This document shows, piece after piece, positions 56,141-64,000 of a stretch of DNA of 64,000 bases. Position 1 is the first letter of the stretch, and every line of letters starts with the position of its first letter. The stretch is taken from contig JABAKD010000028.1 of the NCBI GenBank assembly GCA_012845835.1, positions 8,745,632-8,809,631 on the forward strand, written 5' to 3'. The position numbers were made by a program, and so were the translations under genes. The notes beneath the pieces were generated by a model. It did not search any database. It was not told the origin of the DNA and saw only the letters and a list, made by a program, of their open reading frames with translations. Origin of the DNA: Undaria pinnatifida. Lineage: Eukaryota > Sar > Phaeophyceae > Laminariales > Alariaceae.

Positions 56141-56345
56141 GCGTTAAGGAATTAACTGGGTATTAGTCCGTTTGACCACTTGCAAAAGGCTAACCAATAG
56201 TTTCACCCAAACTAAGCCTAATAACACTCTCCCCCACAAACGGCAGGATACCAGGTCGGCCGGGTATACGGGCGGACCTGTCAATATCCAAGCCGTTTCA
56301 TTTCCTGGGTATACCGGGGAGAGTATTTTTCAAGTTCGACATGGA
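56141..56345. repeat. Repeat modules R+T, copy 2
   Basis: Second R+T unit, matching 52343-52556 up to TTTTTCAAGTTCGAC. It adjoins DIRS coding sequence, which starts within a few bases of its end. It may therefore be an inserted short element or part of the DIRS element itself. Confidence 0.8.
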
Positions 56346-56972
56346 AACCCAACCATCCAAGGACTGCTGGTCAGGCTATTCGAGCTACAGGTAGACCAAG
56401 GCTTCTGGCTTTCCCTGAGATGGGTACCAACGGCGGACAACCAATCGGCGGACGCAATCACTAGACCAGGAAGGGCCGAGATCATCCGCCTTCGCCCGGC
56501 GGTATTTCAGCGCTTACGAGAGTTTTTCAGGGAGTTTACCGTCGACCTTATGGCATCTTCCGAGAACGCCTAGGACAGCCCCACGACGGGGGCGGGCGAA
56601 AGGCGGCGGCTTTCGTTCTTTTCGCGGTACCACTGCAAAGGGTCGGGGGGGGTGGACTTCTTTGGCCAAACCGCGGCCGTCACGCCGGGAGAGAACACGC
56701 CGGCATTCGGATACTGCTTCCCGTCCCCGGTCATGGTGGGACATGTCGTGCAACACCTGGCCGAGTGGCGAGCACACATCGTGATCGTTGTCCCTGACGT
56801 GCGCAAGTACTGGTTCCCGCAGGTCAGCTGCGCGACGGTACGGACGCTCGCGCTGCCAATGGCAGGTAGTTTCGGATTCCCCCACCATCAGGATGGCGTG
56901 CGCGACTACGTATACGTGCGGCACGGCATGGGCGCGGTCGAGGTAGATTTCCGAAGCGGGAACAGAAGGTAA
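56346..56972 (+). pseudogene. DIRS-like polyprotein, RNase H end and downstream domain
   Basis: The first part reads GNPTIQGLLVRLFELQVDQG, then LSLRWVPTADNQSADAITRP, then FTVDLMASSENA. This is the end of a DIRS/Pat-type RNase H (..L.WVPTADN..ADA.SR..., then ..VDL.A). One TAG at about 56571 interrupts it. The same frame then continues through LSFFSRYHCKGSGGVDFFGQ, AFGYCFPSPVMVGHVVQHLA and IVVVPDVRKYWFP to AVEVDFRSGNRR and a stop at 56972. The ...PP..M..V...L.......A.VVVP.....W.P... block follows RNase H in DIRS polyproteins. Confidence 0.65.
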
Positions 56973-57289
56973 CGGAGCGAACCCCCTCCCACCCCCCGCC
57001 CCCCCTGCCCTTGCCCGCCTGCACTCCGTTTCCCCGCGCGTGCGTCGCCTCGCGGTCCCTTCCCTCCCGTATGCCCGGGTGGGTCGGCCTGGTATTAGCG
57101 ATACGCGGACGGAGCGTTGGACGCGCTCCCTTACGGGGCGACGCGGGCGGCCGATTCGATCCTACGAGTCCTCTGTACAGAGTGCCAGGCAATTAACCTA
57201 GGCTCATACATGTACTATCAGTCATACAGGCACCCCGCGTACAGAGGCCCCCCGGACCCCGAACAGCTGGAGCGCCCGTTAAAATCGTG

Positions 57290-58241
57290 GACAGTAAGCT
57301 ACAAGAGCGAGTAGCAGAGGTGGTGTTGGAGGCGCTGGTAGGGAAGGCCAGCTAACAGCAGAAGTGCCGGGTAGCGGAAAATTTTGACGCGTTTCTTCGG
57401 GCGCGGACTTCGAACGAAAGGGGCTGTATGACCGCTACCGACATAGACGTTTTCGAGTGGTTGTGTTGGCTAGACTCGCACGGGAACGGCACCAAAATGA
57501 TGCACGCCGTCACGTGTCCCGGGGTGGGTTTGGATAGCAGCGCACAGTGTAGACCGGGGTACAAGTGTAGGAAGCGGTACGCAGCAGCATCCCTAGACAA
57601 AGAGCAGATGTCGAAGTTGAAATATGCCATGATAAAACAGCTCGGCAAGCACAGTGACTGAGACCCCGTTGAGCAACGGGGAAATCCAGCAGCGAGCCCG
57701 CTCGTAAGGGGATACCTGGCCAACGCGCAGGAAAAGCAGCGGCGAGGCGGGGTGTCGGTGAAACAGGCGCCCCCGCTGGTTGCTAGTCAGTTGCGAAGGT
57801 TGGTCATAGACATGCGACGACGCGTAGCCACCTTGCCGACAGCGCCAGAACGATTCGCGATGGTTCGAGACGTGGCGATCTTTTGCGTGGCATTGCACAG
57901 CATGAAGCGCCGGTTCGAACTGTCGGTAGCGGTCGTGGCCCAAGTGATGCAGATGTCCAGGGGAAAGGGGTTCATTTTCAATTTCATCTTTGGGGAAAAC
58001 CTACAGGAACTCTACAGGAACCCTCCCAAGCGGTAATGGTGAGGAGGAACACCGACTGTCGCGAAATTGCGCGGTGACCGCTATGATCGAGTACCGATAA
58101 GCCGCAGCGTCTATGCAGTGGGCCCTAGCAGAGGGCTCAGGTCTTCTGTGCCCGAGCGTTCGAGAAAACGGAGAGAAAGGGAATCTAGCGTTGACACCAG
58201 CACAGATGACCGCGAACCTCCAGGCTCACCTGCGTGCAGCG
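57290..58241 (+). pseudogene. DIRS-like tyrosine recombinase, N-terminal part, interrupted by copia-2
   Basis: In one frame: SKLQERVAEVVLEALVGKAS, TAA (57354), NFDAFLRARTSNERG, then TDIDVFEWLCWLDSHGNGTK, a Cys-containing loop and DKEQMSKLKYAMIKQLGKH. A TGA at 57659 sits where Trp is likely, followed by DPVEQRGNPAASPLV. Then come a core-binding helical region and RFELSVAVVAQVMQMSRGKG plus FIFNFIFG. Frame changes near 58020-58075 and a TAA at 58094 follow, then LALTPAQMTANLQAHLRAA up to 58241. There copia-2 begins, and the frame resumes at 63893. In DIRS elements this recombinase inserts circular cDNA. The stops, frameshifts and insertion make it inactive. Part of a roughly 5.6-kb-shorter original gene with the 63,893-64,000 segment. 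Confidence 0.75.
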
Positions 58242-58541
58242 TAATCGATATAGCTTGTCTCAACGAACAAAGTAGAAACAATGATGGTCACAAAGGATCA
58301 TCCGACGGGGTATTGTCGGATTACCCGACGGTGTATTGCGGAATATTATAGCATGGGAAGGACACGTAGAATAGTCCTGAAGGTCCATGTAGACTGTTCC
58401 TGGAACAAATCTAGGAACGCGTGGAAATATGATAATGTAGTACCTGTAGTATTTGGGGATTTGGGGGCTTGAGAATATTGTCTCGTGTGGAGCGAGATGG
58501 CTTCGCGCACTCGCCTCACTCCATCTCCTTCCCTCTTATCA
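58242..58541 (+). repeat. copia-2 5' LTR (3'-truncated)
   Basis: This matches 63452-63751 or so: CGATATAGCTTGTCTCAACG at the start, GGAATATTATAGCATGGGAA in the middle, CCTCTTATCA at the end. It begins TA rather than the expected TG. The last 130 bp of the LTR seen at the 3' end, any leader and the primer-binding site are missing. The gag ATG follows after three bases. Confidence 0.85.
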
Positions 58542-58544
58542 ACA

Positions 58545-59846
58545 ATGCCTGGAAGTGAGCATGACCAAGAGGAGGCCGGCTCACAAGAAGAAGTGGTCTT
58601 GCTGAGATCATCGGTATTCCGACAAGATCGACTGGAGGAGTGGATGGCCAGCGACCGGGGCCGTGGAGAGACCCAGTCCAACCCTGGCAGGGAACGCCAA
58701 GATGGAGTCATAACCGGTGGGAACTTGCCAGCCCCTGGTGGTGTACACGTAGACGAGATCAGCCGTGACGAATTCGATGAGAGTTCAGGTGTAGTCTAAA
58801 TGTAGGCCCTCGTGAATTGAGTAGTATAAAGCAGGCAGTCCCCTAATTCAGTGGCAACCCTGAGGAATTCACCGTATGGAGTAAGCGGTTCGAAGCGTTC
58901 GTATCAATGAGTGGGTATTTGGGTTCTATGCTTACAGACATGGAGGTAGCTGTAGGTGACACAACAAAAGACACGCAATACTTTATTTCGCACAGTTTGA
59001 GTCGTCCACACATTAAGAATGCGCGGGTTGCATGAATATGTCTGACTGAGAGCATGACTGACACTGACCTATTAGACAGAGTGTTTGCCAGGCAATCGCC
59101 AAGCGTTGCTTGGAGAATGCTTCGGGATTAGTTTCTTCCGAAATCAGTTGCTACACAGGTCAAATGGTCGGACGCGTTTGATGCCGTACAAATAGAGAAG
59201 GGTGAGGAGCCCGTGAAATTCTTCAGTCGTGTAGACAAGATTGTTGGTACTCTTGCTTCGCTTGGTGTGCCGAAATCAGAAGAAGATGTGAACCGCAAAC
59301 TGGTAGAAGTACTTACAGCTGACTACGAGATTGAACAACGCACGCTCTTGTACCGCGATGAAATCACCCGAGCGGAGATAGAGAGCATTGTCAGACAGAG
59401 GCACCTGAGACTTCCCGTGTCGAAGGGAAAGAACGTGGGTCAGGCACTGTTTTCGAATGGTGCTGCCCGAGGTGGCCGCGGAGGTGGGCGTGGAGGTAGC
59501 CGTGGAGGTGGTCGCGGCTCCAACCGTAACAATGTTAGGTCGCGAAACAAGGGATCATCGAATGCTGATGCTAGCCAGGGTAGCGAAGGTAGCAGCAGCC
59601 CCCCCACCCCCAATCAGACCATCCCCCAATCAGAGTATGATAAGGTAAAGGGTACGTGTACCCGTTGCTTGGAACCCGGGCGCATGTGGTACCAGTGCAA
59701 GGCTCGTGTCACCCCGGCTTCGGAGAGGACGTTTGGCGAAGGTGCACAAGGACAGATATACAGCGGTGAGACTGTTTGCTGTCTTGCGAATGCTATGTTT
59801 AGCCGTAGTGATGACTCGTGTGCTGAGGAACGTAGTGAGAGTATGA
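58545..59846 (+). pseudogene. copia-2 gag
   Basis: From ATG 58545 (MPGSEHDQEEAGSQEEVVLL) the acidic N-terminus runs to a stop at 58797-58799. Then, with a TAA at about 58842 (P-stop-FSG), comes the Gag core: NPEEFTVWSKRFEAFVSM, ending ...NARVA. It is interrupted by TGA (about 59036) and TAG (about 59129). An open segment follows with EPVKFFSRVDKIVGTLASLG, an RGG-type basic stretch (GGRGGGRGGSRGGGRG, RNA-binding in style) and the nucleocapsid motif CTRCLEPGRMWYQC at about 59656-59697. In that motif the zinc-ligand His is replaced by Arg (CAC or CAT to CGC). Gag would form the particle. Confidence 0.75.
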
Positions 59847-60178
59847 CGGAGAGCTTAGCTGAGAAATGGATAGCAGACAGTGGTGCTTCATTTCACATGA
59901 CTCATTCAGCTGACCTGTTGAGTGACGTACGACTGTGCGACGACAAGGTTAGGATCGGTGACAACCACCTGATCGACGTCGTGGGGTATGGCACGCTAAA
60001 TGTAGTCTCCGCCGGAGATCTAACTGTTAAACTGTTAGATGTGGCTTACACGCCGGACTTGGTGTTGAATTTGTTTTCGCTAATGGCCGAGCATAAGGAG
60101 GAAGTAGGATTCATGACCGAGGATGAGGGCTTGCGCATTTCTCTTTTCGATGGGCGGTTGAGATTCGAGAGGGATTGA
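59847..60178 (+). pseudogene. copia-2 aspartic protease
   Basis: EKWIADSGASFHMTHSADLL carries the catalytic D-S-G (Asp codon 59876-59878). Downstream KVRIGDNHLIDVVGYGTLNV and VKLLDVAYTPDLVLNLFSL complete a typical copia protease fold. The domain ends at TGA 60176-60178, probably a former CGA, and the same frame continues into the integrase. Confidence 0.8.
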
Positions 60179-61531
60179 TTTAGTTACTCCAACCTCGCTT
60201 GCAGGATAGAGCCAGACAACGGCGATGTACCGTTTCCCCTATTGACCCCCGACCCGGCTGAGAACCCTTTGGAGACTGGTTGCGATTTTCCCCTAGCGTT
60301 TTCCGTGCTTGCCCCCGGTAGCGCTGCTTCTGCTAAGACTGCTGTAGATATCAACATCTTCCACTGCGTGCATGGCCACTCTAACGAACTACTGCTGAGA
60401 GAGATCGCAAAGGCACTTGGTGTAGAACTGTCAGGGACGCTAAGACCCTGTACTGGTTGTTCTATGGCGAAAGGTTACCGCAAACCAATTCCCAGCAGCA
60501 CTACGTCGCGCGCGGCAAAGAAGTTGGAACGGGTCTTTGTTGATCTAAGTGGCCCTAAGAGAACCCCTTCTCTGTTGGGTAAGAGGTATGTCATGCTAGT
60601 GAAGGATGGCTTCTCTCGCTACGCGTGGGTATTTTCTCTGAAGCACAAATCGGATGCAGCAGACGCGTTTAGGAAGTTTTTGGCTGATGTGCGCGCCGAC
60701 GGTGTCCCCTCGGAGGTTGAGATTGTAAGGTCTGACAACGGTGGGGAATTCTTTGGTGGGGAGTTTGGAGAAGTGTGCCAACAGTTTTGCATCAAGCAGG
60801 AATTTACCAACGCGGACAGCCCAAAGCAGAAAGGTGTTGTCGAGAGAGCGCTAGGCATCATTCAAAACGCAGCGCTTGCTGCGTGCATCCAGGCTCCTAT
60901 CATGTTCCCGCTCGTTCAACTACCGCCGACTGAATCCCTGTGGGCGGAAGCGGTGCACTGATCTTGTGACGCCTTGGATCTCACCGCAACCACTGCCAAC
61001 CCCGGCAACAAGTCTCCGCATGAGATGTGACATGGAGCTGCCGCACCTGCCTCGCCACACTCGTTCCTTCACCCAGCGTACTGCCGCTGGAACCGCCCGT
61101 CTAAGTCGTCACCCCGGGCCGAGAGCTGCTTTTACCTCGGGCCGGGCATCGATTACCCAAGCGACTCTTTGCAGATGCTCACGCGGGGGAACAAGGTGGT
61201 GGAGACTCGAGATGTGACCTGGGAGGCAACGCTTGATGGGGGAGCGGCACTATCCCAGCTGTCGGAGGTACCGGAACAGGGAGGGACGCAGGGGCTAGAA
61301 GATGCGCCAAAGCTGGGAGGGACAAAGGACTTTGTCTCCGCCCCGACGACTCCACTGCCGGTTTTGGGGAGGGGAATTCGTCACCAACTCCGTGCGGTGT
61401 CCCCGATGACGCAAGCGGTGTCTCCGATACCGCAAGCTGGCGACGAGTTTCGCGCCGAAGATGTGGAGCCGAATGATACATCAGCGGTCAGCAGCGAATT
61501 ATCTGACAGCGACTCTTCGTCTCAGGATTGA
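60179..61531 (+). pseudogene. copia-2 integrase and linker
   Basis: The pre-integrase zinc finger is FHCVHGHSNELLL...CTGCSM (about 60360-60465). The catalytic triad is complete: Asp at 60542-60544 (RVFVDLSGP), Asp at 60734-60736 (RSDNGGEFF) and Glu at 60842-60844 (KGVVERALG). Then WAEAVH is followed by TGA (60961) where copia-1 has Trp, and by HEM-TGA (about 61027) where copia-1 has Trp (YEMWYGEP). The conserved AYCRWNRPS, ESCFYLGP and ETRDVTWE boxes follow, then an acidic Ser/Thr-rich linker to TGA 61529-61531. Confidence 0.85.
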
Positions 61532-63368
61532 AGCGACGCGTCAGCCTCTGACGATGAAGCTCCGACCCCCACGGCGGTCCGGACTGCTGCACGCCAACTT
61601 GGAGCGCATATGTCAGGACCAGGCGATGGTGAAGAGATTCGGGAGGGACGTACGAGAGCGCAGACTAGGGCGCTCAAACGGGAAGCGGTAGCAGGACTGA
61701 TCAGTGCGATCGGACCCTGTGAAGGAGGCCGTGTGTTCCAGGCGCTACTGGCGGCAAATGAAGCGGAGTGCGAGAAGACGAAGTTGCCGGATTGCCTTGT
61801 CAAAGAGGCGGAACCGGAACCAACGTCATACACCGCACCTCGTACGTCGAAGCGTTCGGACGTTTGGATGGACGCGATGAGATCAGAGTTTGATGGACTC
61901 GAAGCTGCTGGACGTTTGTGGAGGTTTCTGAACTTCCCGCGAGCAGCAATAACGTAGAGTCAAAGTGGCTCTTGAAGTGGAAGAGCGACGCGCACAGCAT
62001 GATTGATAGAGCTAAGGCACGGTTGGTAGCTAAGGGCTATAGCCAGGTGGAGGGAGTTGACTACTTCGAGACTTTTCCCCCCACTGCCTCGACCATGTCT
62101 AACAGCCTCATTTCAGCAATGGCGTGCAAGCTTGATTGGGACTTGAGACACTTGGACGTTGACCAGGCCTTTATTCAGGCAGAGTTGGATACCGAGATTT
62201 TCTTGAGACTTCCTCGCGGTTGTAGCGAGATGTCGGGTAAGGTAGTCCTACTCAACAAAGCCTTTTACGGGCTGAAGCAGAGTGGCCGCTCATGGTACAA
62301 GCTACTGTCGCCAACCTTAGTAGAGTGTGGCTTTGAGCAGTGCTTGGTAGACCCGTGCGTGTTTCGACTAATGTTGAATAACGCGGTTGCAGCGATGCTG
62401 GTGGTCCACGTGGACGACATCAAGATCGCAGCGACCGAGGAGGTGACTGATTCGGTAGTAGCTGATCTCTATAAGAGATTTCCTACAAAACAAATGGGCG
62501 AGGTTACGTGGTACATGGGTAGCGAGTACAGGAGGGATCGTGAGAAGGGAACCCCGGAGATTTCACAGACTCAGTTCATCCGAAACGTTGTCCGCCTTTC
62601 CGGTATCACTAAGACCAGCCCCATCCCCGCTTCACCGTCGTTGGACCTCAGGTACGTGAGTGATGAGGATCCTGTGGTGGACGCGAATTTCCGTGAAATT
62701 GTGGGGAGTTTGATGTGGATTGCGAACCAGACGAGACCTGACATCTCCAACGCAGTGTGAGCGTTTGCGCGGTTCTCGCACGATCCTAAGGTAGTACACG
62801 TGAAGGCTGCTAGGAAGGTTCTCGAGTACTTGAGCGCTACAGCCCACTTGGGCGTGACTTTCAAGAAAGAGAGTAAGTTGGGGGGTGTACAGTTGTAATA
62901 CGACCTAGAGACGTACGTAGACGCAGACTACGCCCACAAGCCGAAGACAGGCGTTCGGTATCTGGTGTAGCTGTTTGCTGCGGAGGAACGCTCGTATCCT
63001 GGTTTTCTAGGACGCAGAAATGCGTTACGCTCTTCACCACTGAGACCGAGTATGTAGCGATGGCCCACGGGGTGAAGGAGACCCTGTACGTGCGAGGAGT
63101 CTTGGTCTTCTTGATGCCTACTCTTGGATCGCCGAGCATTGGAGTGTTTGAAGACAACAAAGAGGCGATTGACTTGGCAAAAAACCCACTGAGTTCGTCA
63201 AACAGCAAGCACATCGATGTGAGGTACAACTTCCTGGGCGAGTTGGTGGAAAAAGGAGACTTATGCGTGAAGTACTTAAGGACGGAGGATCAACATGCGG
63301 ACATTCTCACCAAGGCGATTGCTCGGGAGAGTTTTGAGAAACACCGTGACTTTTTGTTAGGGACATGA
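61532..63368 (+). pseudogene. copia-2 reverse transcriptase and RNase H
   Basis: REGRTRAQTR (about 61637) and SDVWMDAMRSEFDGLEAAG (about 61855) precede the RT. A frameshift near 61925 leads into 61918-62760: KARLVAKGYSQVEGVDYFET, LDVDQAFIQAELDTEIFLRL, FYGLKQSGRSWYKLL, and VVHVDDIKI with the catalytic Asp pair at 62413-62418 (Tyr of the usual YVDD is His here). TGA 62758 interrupts NAV/AFARFSHDP, and TAA 62897 falls near VQL. After YVDADYAHK (RNase H Asp) a frameshift at about 62950 leads to RRSVSGVAVCCGGTLVSWFS, TTETEYVAM, FEDNKEAIDLAKNP and KHIDVRYNFL...HADILTKA. It ends at TGA 63366-63368. Confidence 0.85.
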
Positions 63369-63451
63369 ATTTTCCGTCGTAAATTGCTTTTTGGAGTTGC
63401 CAGCCAGTGTTGTTGGAGGCTTGTTATTAGTTGATCCAGCGCCAGGGAGGG

Positions 63452-63887
63452 TGTTCGATATAGCTTGTCTCAACGAACAAAGTAGGAACAACGATGGTCA
63501 CGGAGGATCGTCCGACGGGGAATTGTCGGATTACCCGACGGTGTATTGCGGAATATTATAGCATGGGAAGGACACGTACGTGGAATAGTCCTGAAGGTCC
63601 TTGTAGACTGTTTTCCTGGAACCAATCTAGGAACACGTGGAAATATGAGAATGTAGTACCCGTAGTATTTGGGAGTTTGGGGGCTTGAGAATATTGTCTC
63701 GTGTGGAGCGAGATGGCTCCGCCCACTCACTTCACTCCATCTCTTTCCCTCTTATCAGCATCCGGGACCAGCTAATAGAGGCATCTATATACCATCTCCT
63801 TCATACTGTGTGTTGCAGTGCAGCTCGCGGCCTGAAACTGGACAGCTGGGAGCAGATTATTGTTCGCATAACCGATTTGATCCTACA
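63452..63887 (+). repeat. copia-2 3' LTR (436 bp)
   Basis: It starts TGTTCGATATAGC directly after the purine tract and ends ...GATCCTACA, giving TG...CA termini. The end is fixed by the CAGCG duplication that follows. Its last 130 bp (from GCATCCGGGACC) are absent from the 5' LTR. Confidence 0.85.
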
Positions 63888-63892
63888 CAGCG

Positions 63893-64000
63893 GGTATGGA
63901 GGATAAGCGGTATACGTTGCACTCCTTCAGGGTAGGGGAGGCGGCTAGCCACCGCATGGGTGATACGGCCATGGACGTCCTCATGGAGTACGTCGGATGG
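63893..64000 (+). pseudogene. DIRS-like tyrosine recombinase, C-terminal part (continues beyond window)
   Basis: Reading on from the left part (LQAHLRAA), the frame gives GMEDKRYTLHSFRVGEAASH and then RMGDTAMDVLMEYVGW. HSFR is the H-x-x-R box of tyrosine recombinases, intact here unlike the 38.7-39.3 kb copy. The catalytic Tyr should lie just past the window end. Confidence 0.8.

Larger units (their letters stand above)
58242..63887 (+). mobile_element. Ty1/copia retrotransposon copia-2, nested insertion
   Basis: An element of 5646 bp is flanked by the 5-bp duplication CAGCG (58237-58241 and 63888-63892). Its target is the tyrosine recombinase gene, whose reading frame is uninterrupted across the junction when the element is removed. 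Order: 5' LTR (truncated), gag, protease, integrase, RT, RNase H, polypurine tract (AGGGAGGG, 63444-63451), 3' LTR. At least eight in-frame stops and two clear frameshifts make it inactive. LTR divergence is roughly 6% by eye over the 300 bp compared, so the insertion is not recent. Confidence 0.85.

Noticed and set aside
1-64000. CRISPR array, rRNA gene, complete tRNA gene or bacterial operon
   Set aside because: None was seen. The repeats are satellites, transposon ends or microsatellites, with no regularly spaced short repeats and unique spacers.

Overview
This is eukaryotic nuclear DNA. Nearly all of it is repeats and decayed transposable elements, with a small number of spliced host genes among them. 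The evidence is GT-AG introns (one apparent GC-AG), Ty1/copia, Ty3/gypsy-type, DIRS-type (tyrosine recombinase), LINE-type and Helitron remnants, MITE-like terminal-inverted-repeat elements, CAG-type microsatellites, and no bacterial-style gene packing. Family resemblance recalled from memory suggests a photosynthetic stramenopile, most likely a brown alga. No marker gene in the window proves this, so the organism call is tentative.

Layout. 1-2.3 kb is non-coding with one LINE C-terminal fragment on the minus strand. 3.2-6.8 kb is a heavily frameshifted copia element (copia-1) that has gag, protease and integrase but no reverse transcriptase. It runs into a 1.7 kb purine-rich block and then a 0.6 kb tandemly duplicated module (8.5-9.7 kb). 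10-20 kb is sparse: microsatellites, an integrase zinc-finger fragment, a minus-strand gypsy-type reverse transcriptase pseudogene and a diverged repeat pair. 20.1-21.9 kb (minus) holds two phase-compatible exons of a TPR-type host gene. 21.9-23.9 kb is a G-rich minisatellite interleaved with two more LINE fragments. 28.2-31.3 kb carries Helitron Rep-protein fragments. 34.0-35.2 kb is a non-autonomous hAT-like element built largely of GGGTC arrays.

The clearest host gene is on the plus strand at 37,218-49,366. Five exons (102, 84, 148, 83 and 99 nt) join in frame into a 171-residue DUF4442 (hotdog-fold, thioesterase-like) protein. Its introns are 6.5, 1.5, 1.6 and 2.1 kb long. They hold a 215-bp satellite array, a tyrosine-recombinase fragment, a Tc1/mariner-type MITE and a foldback element. 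A divergent minus-strand gene model starts 657 bp upstream.

52.3-64.0 kb is a nest. Three repeat modules (R, S, T) lead into a DIRS-like element (RNase H-type domain, then tyrosine recombinase). Its recombinase gene is split by a second copia element (copia-2, 58,242-63,887). A perfect 5-bp target duplication (CAGCG) flanks the insertion, and the recombinase reading frame resumes directly after it and runs off the window.

Most noteworthy: the nested insertion, the complete five-exon gene stretched by repeats, the GGGTC-built hAT-like element, and a 380-bp repeat whose palindromic hairpin shows compensatory base changes between its two copies.
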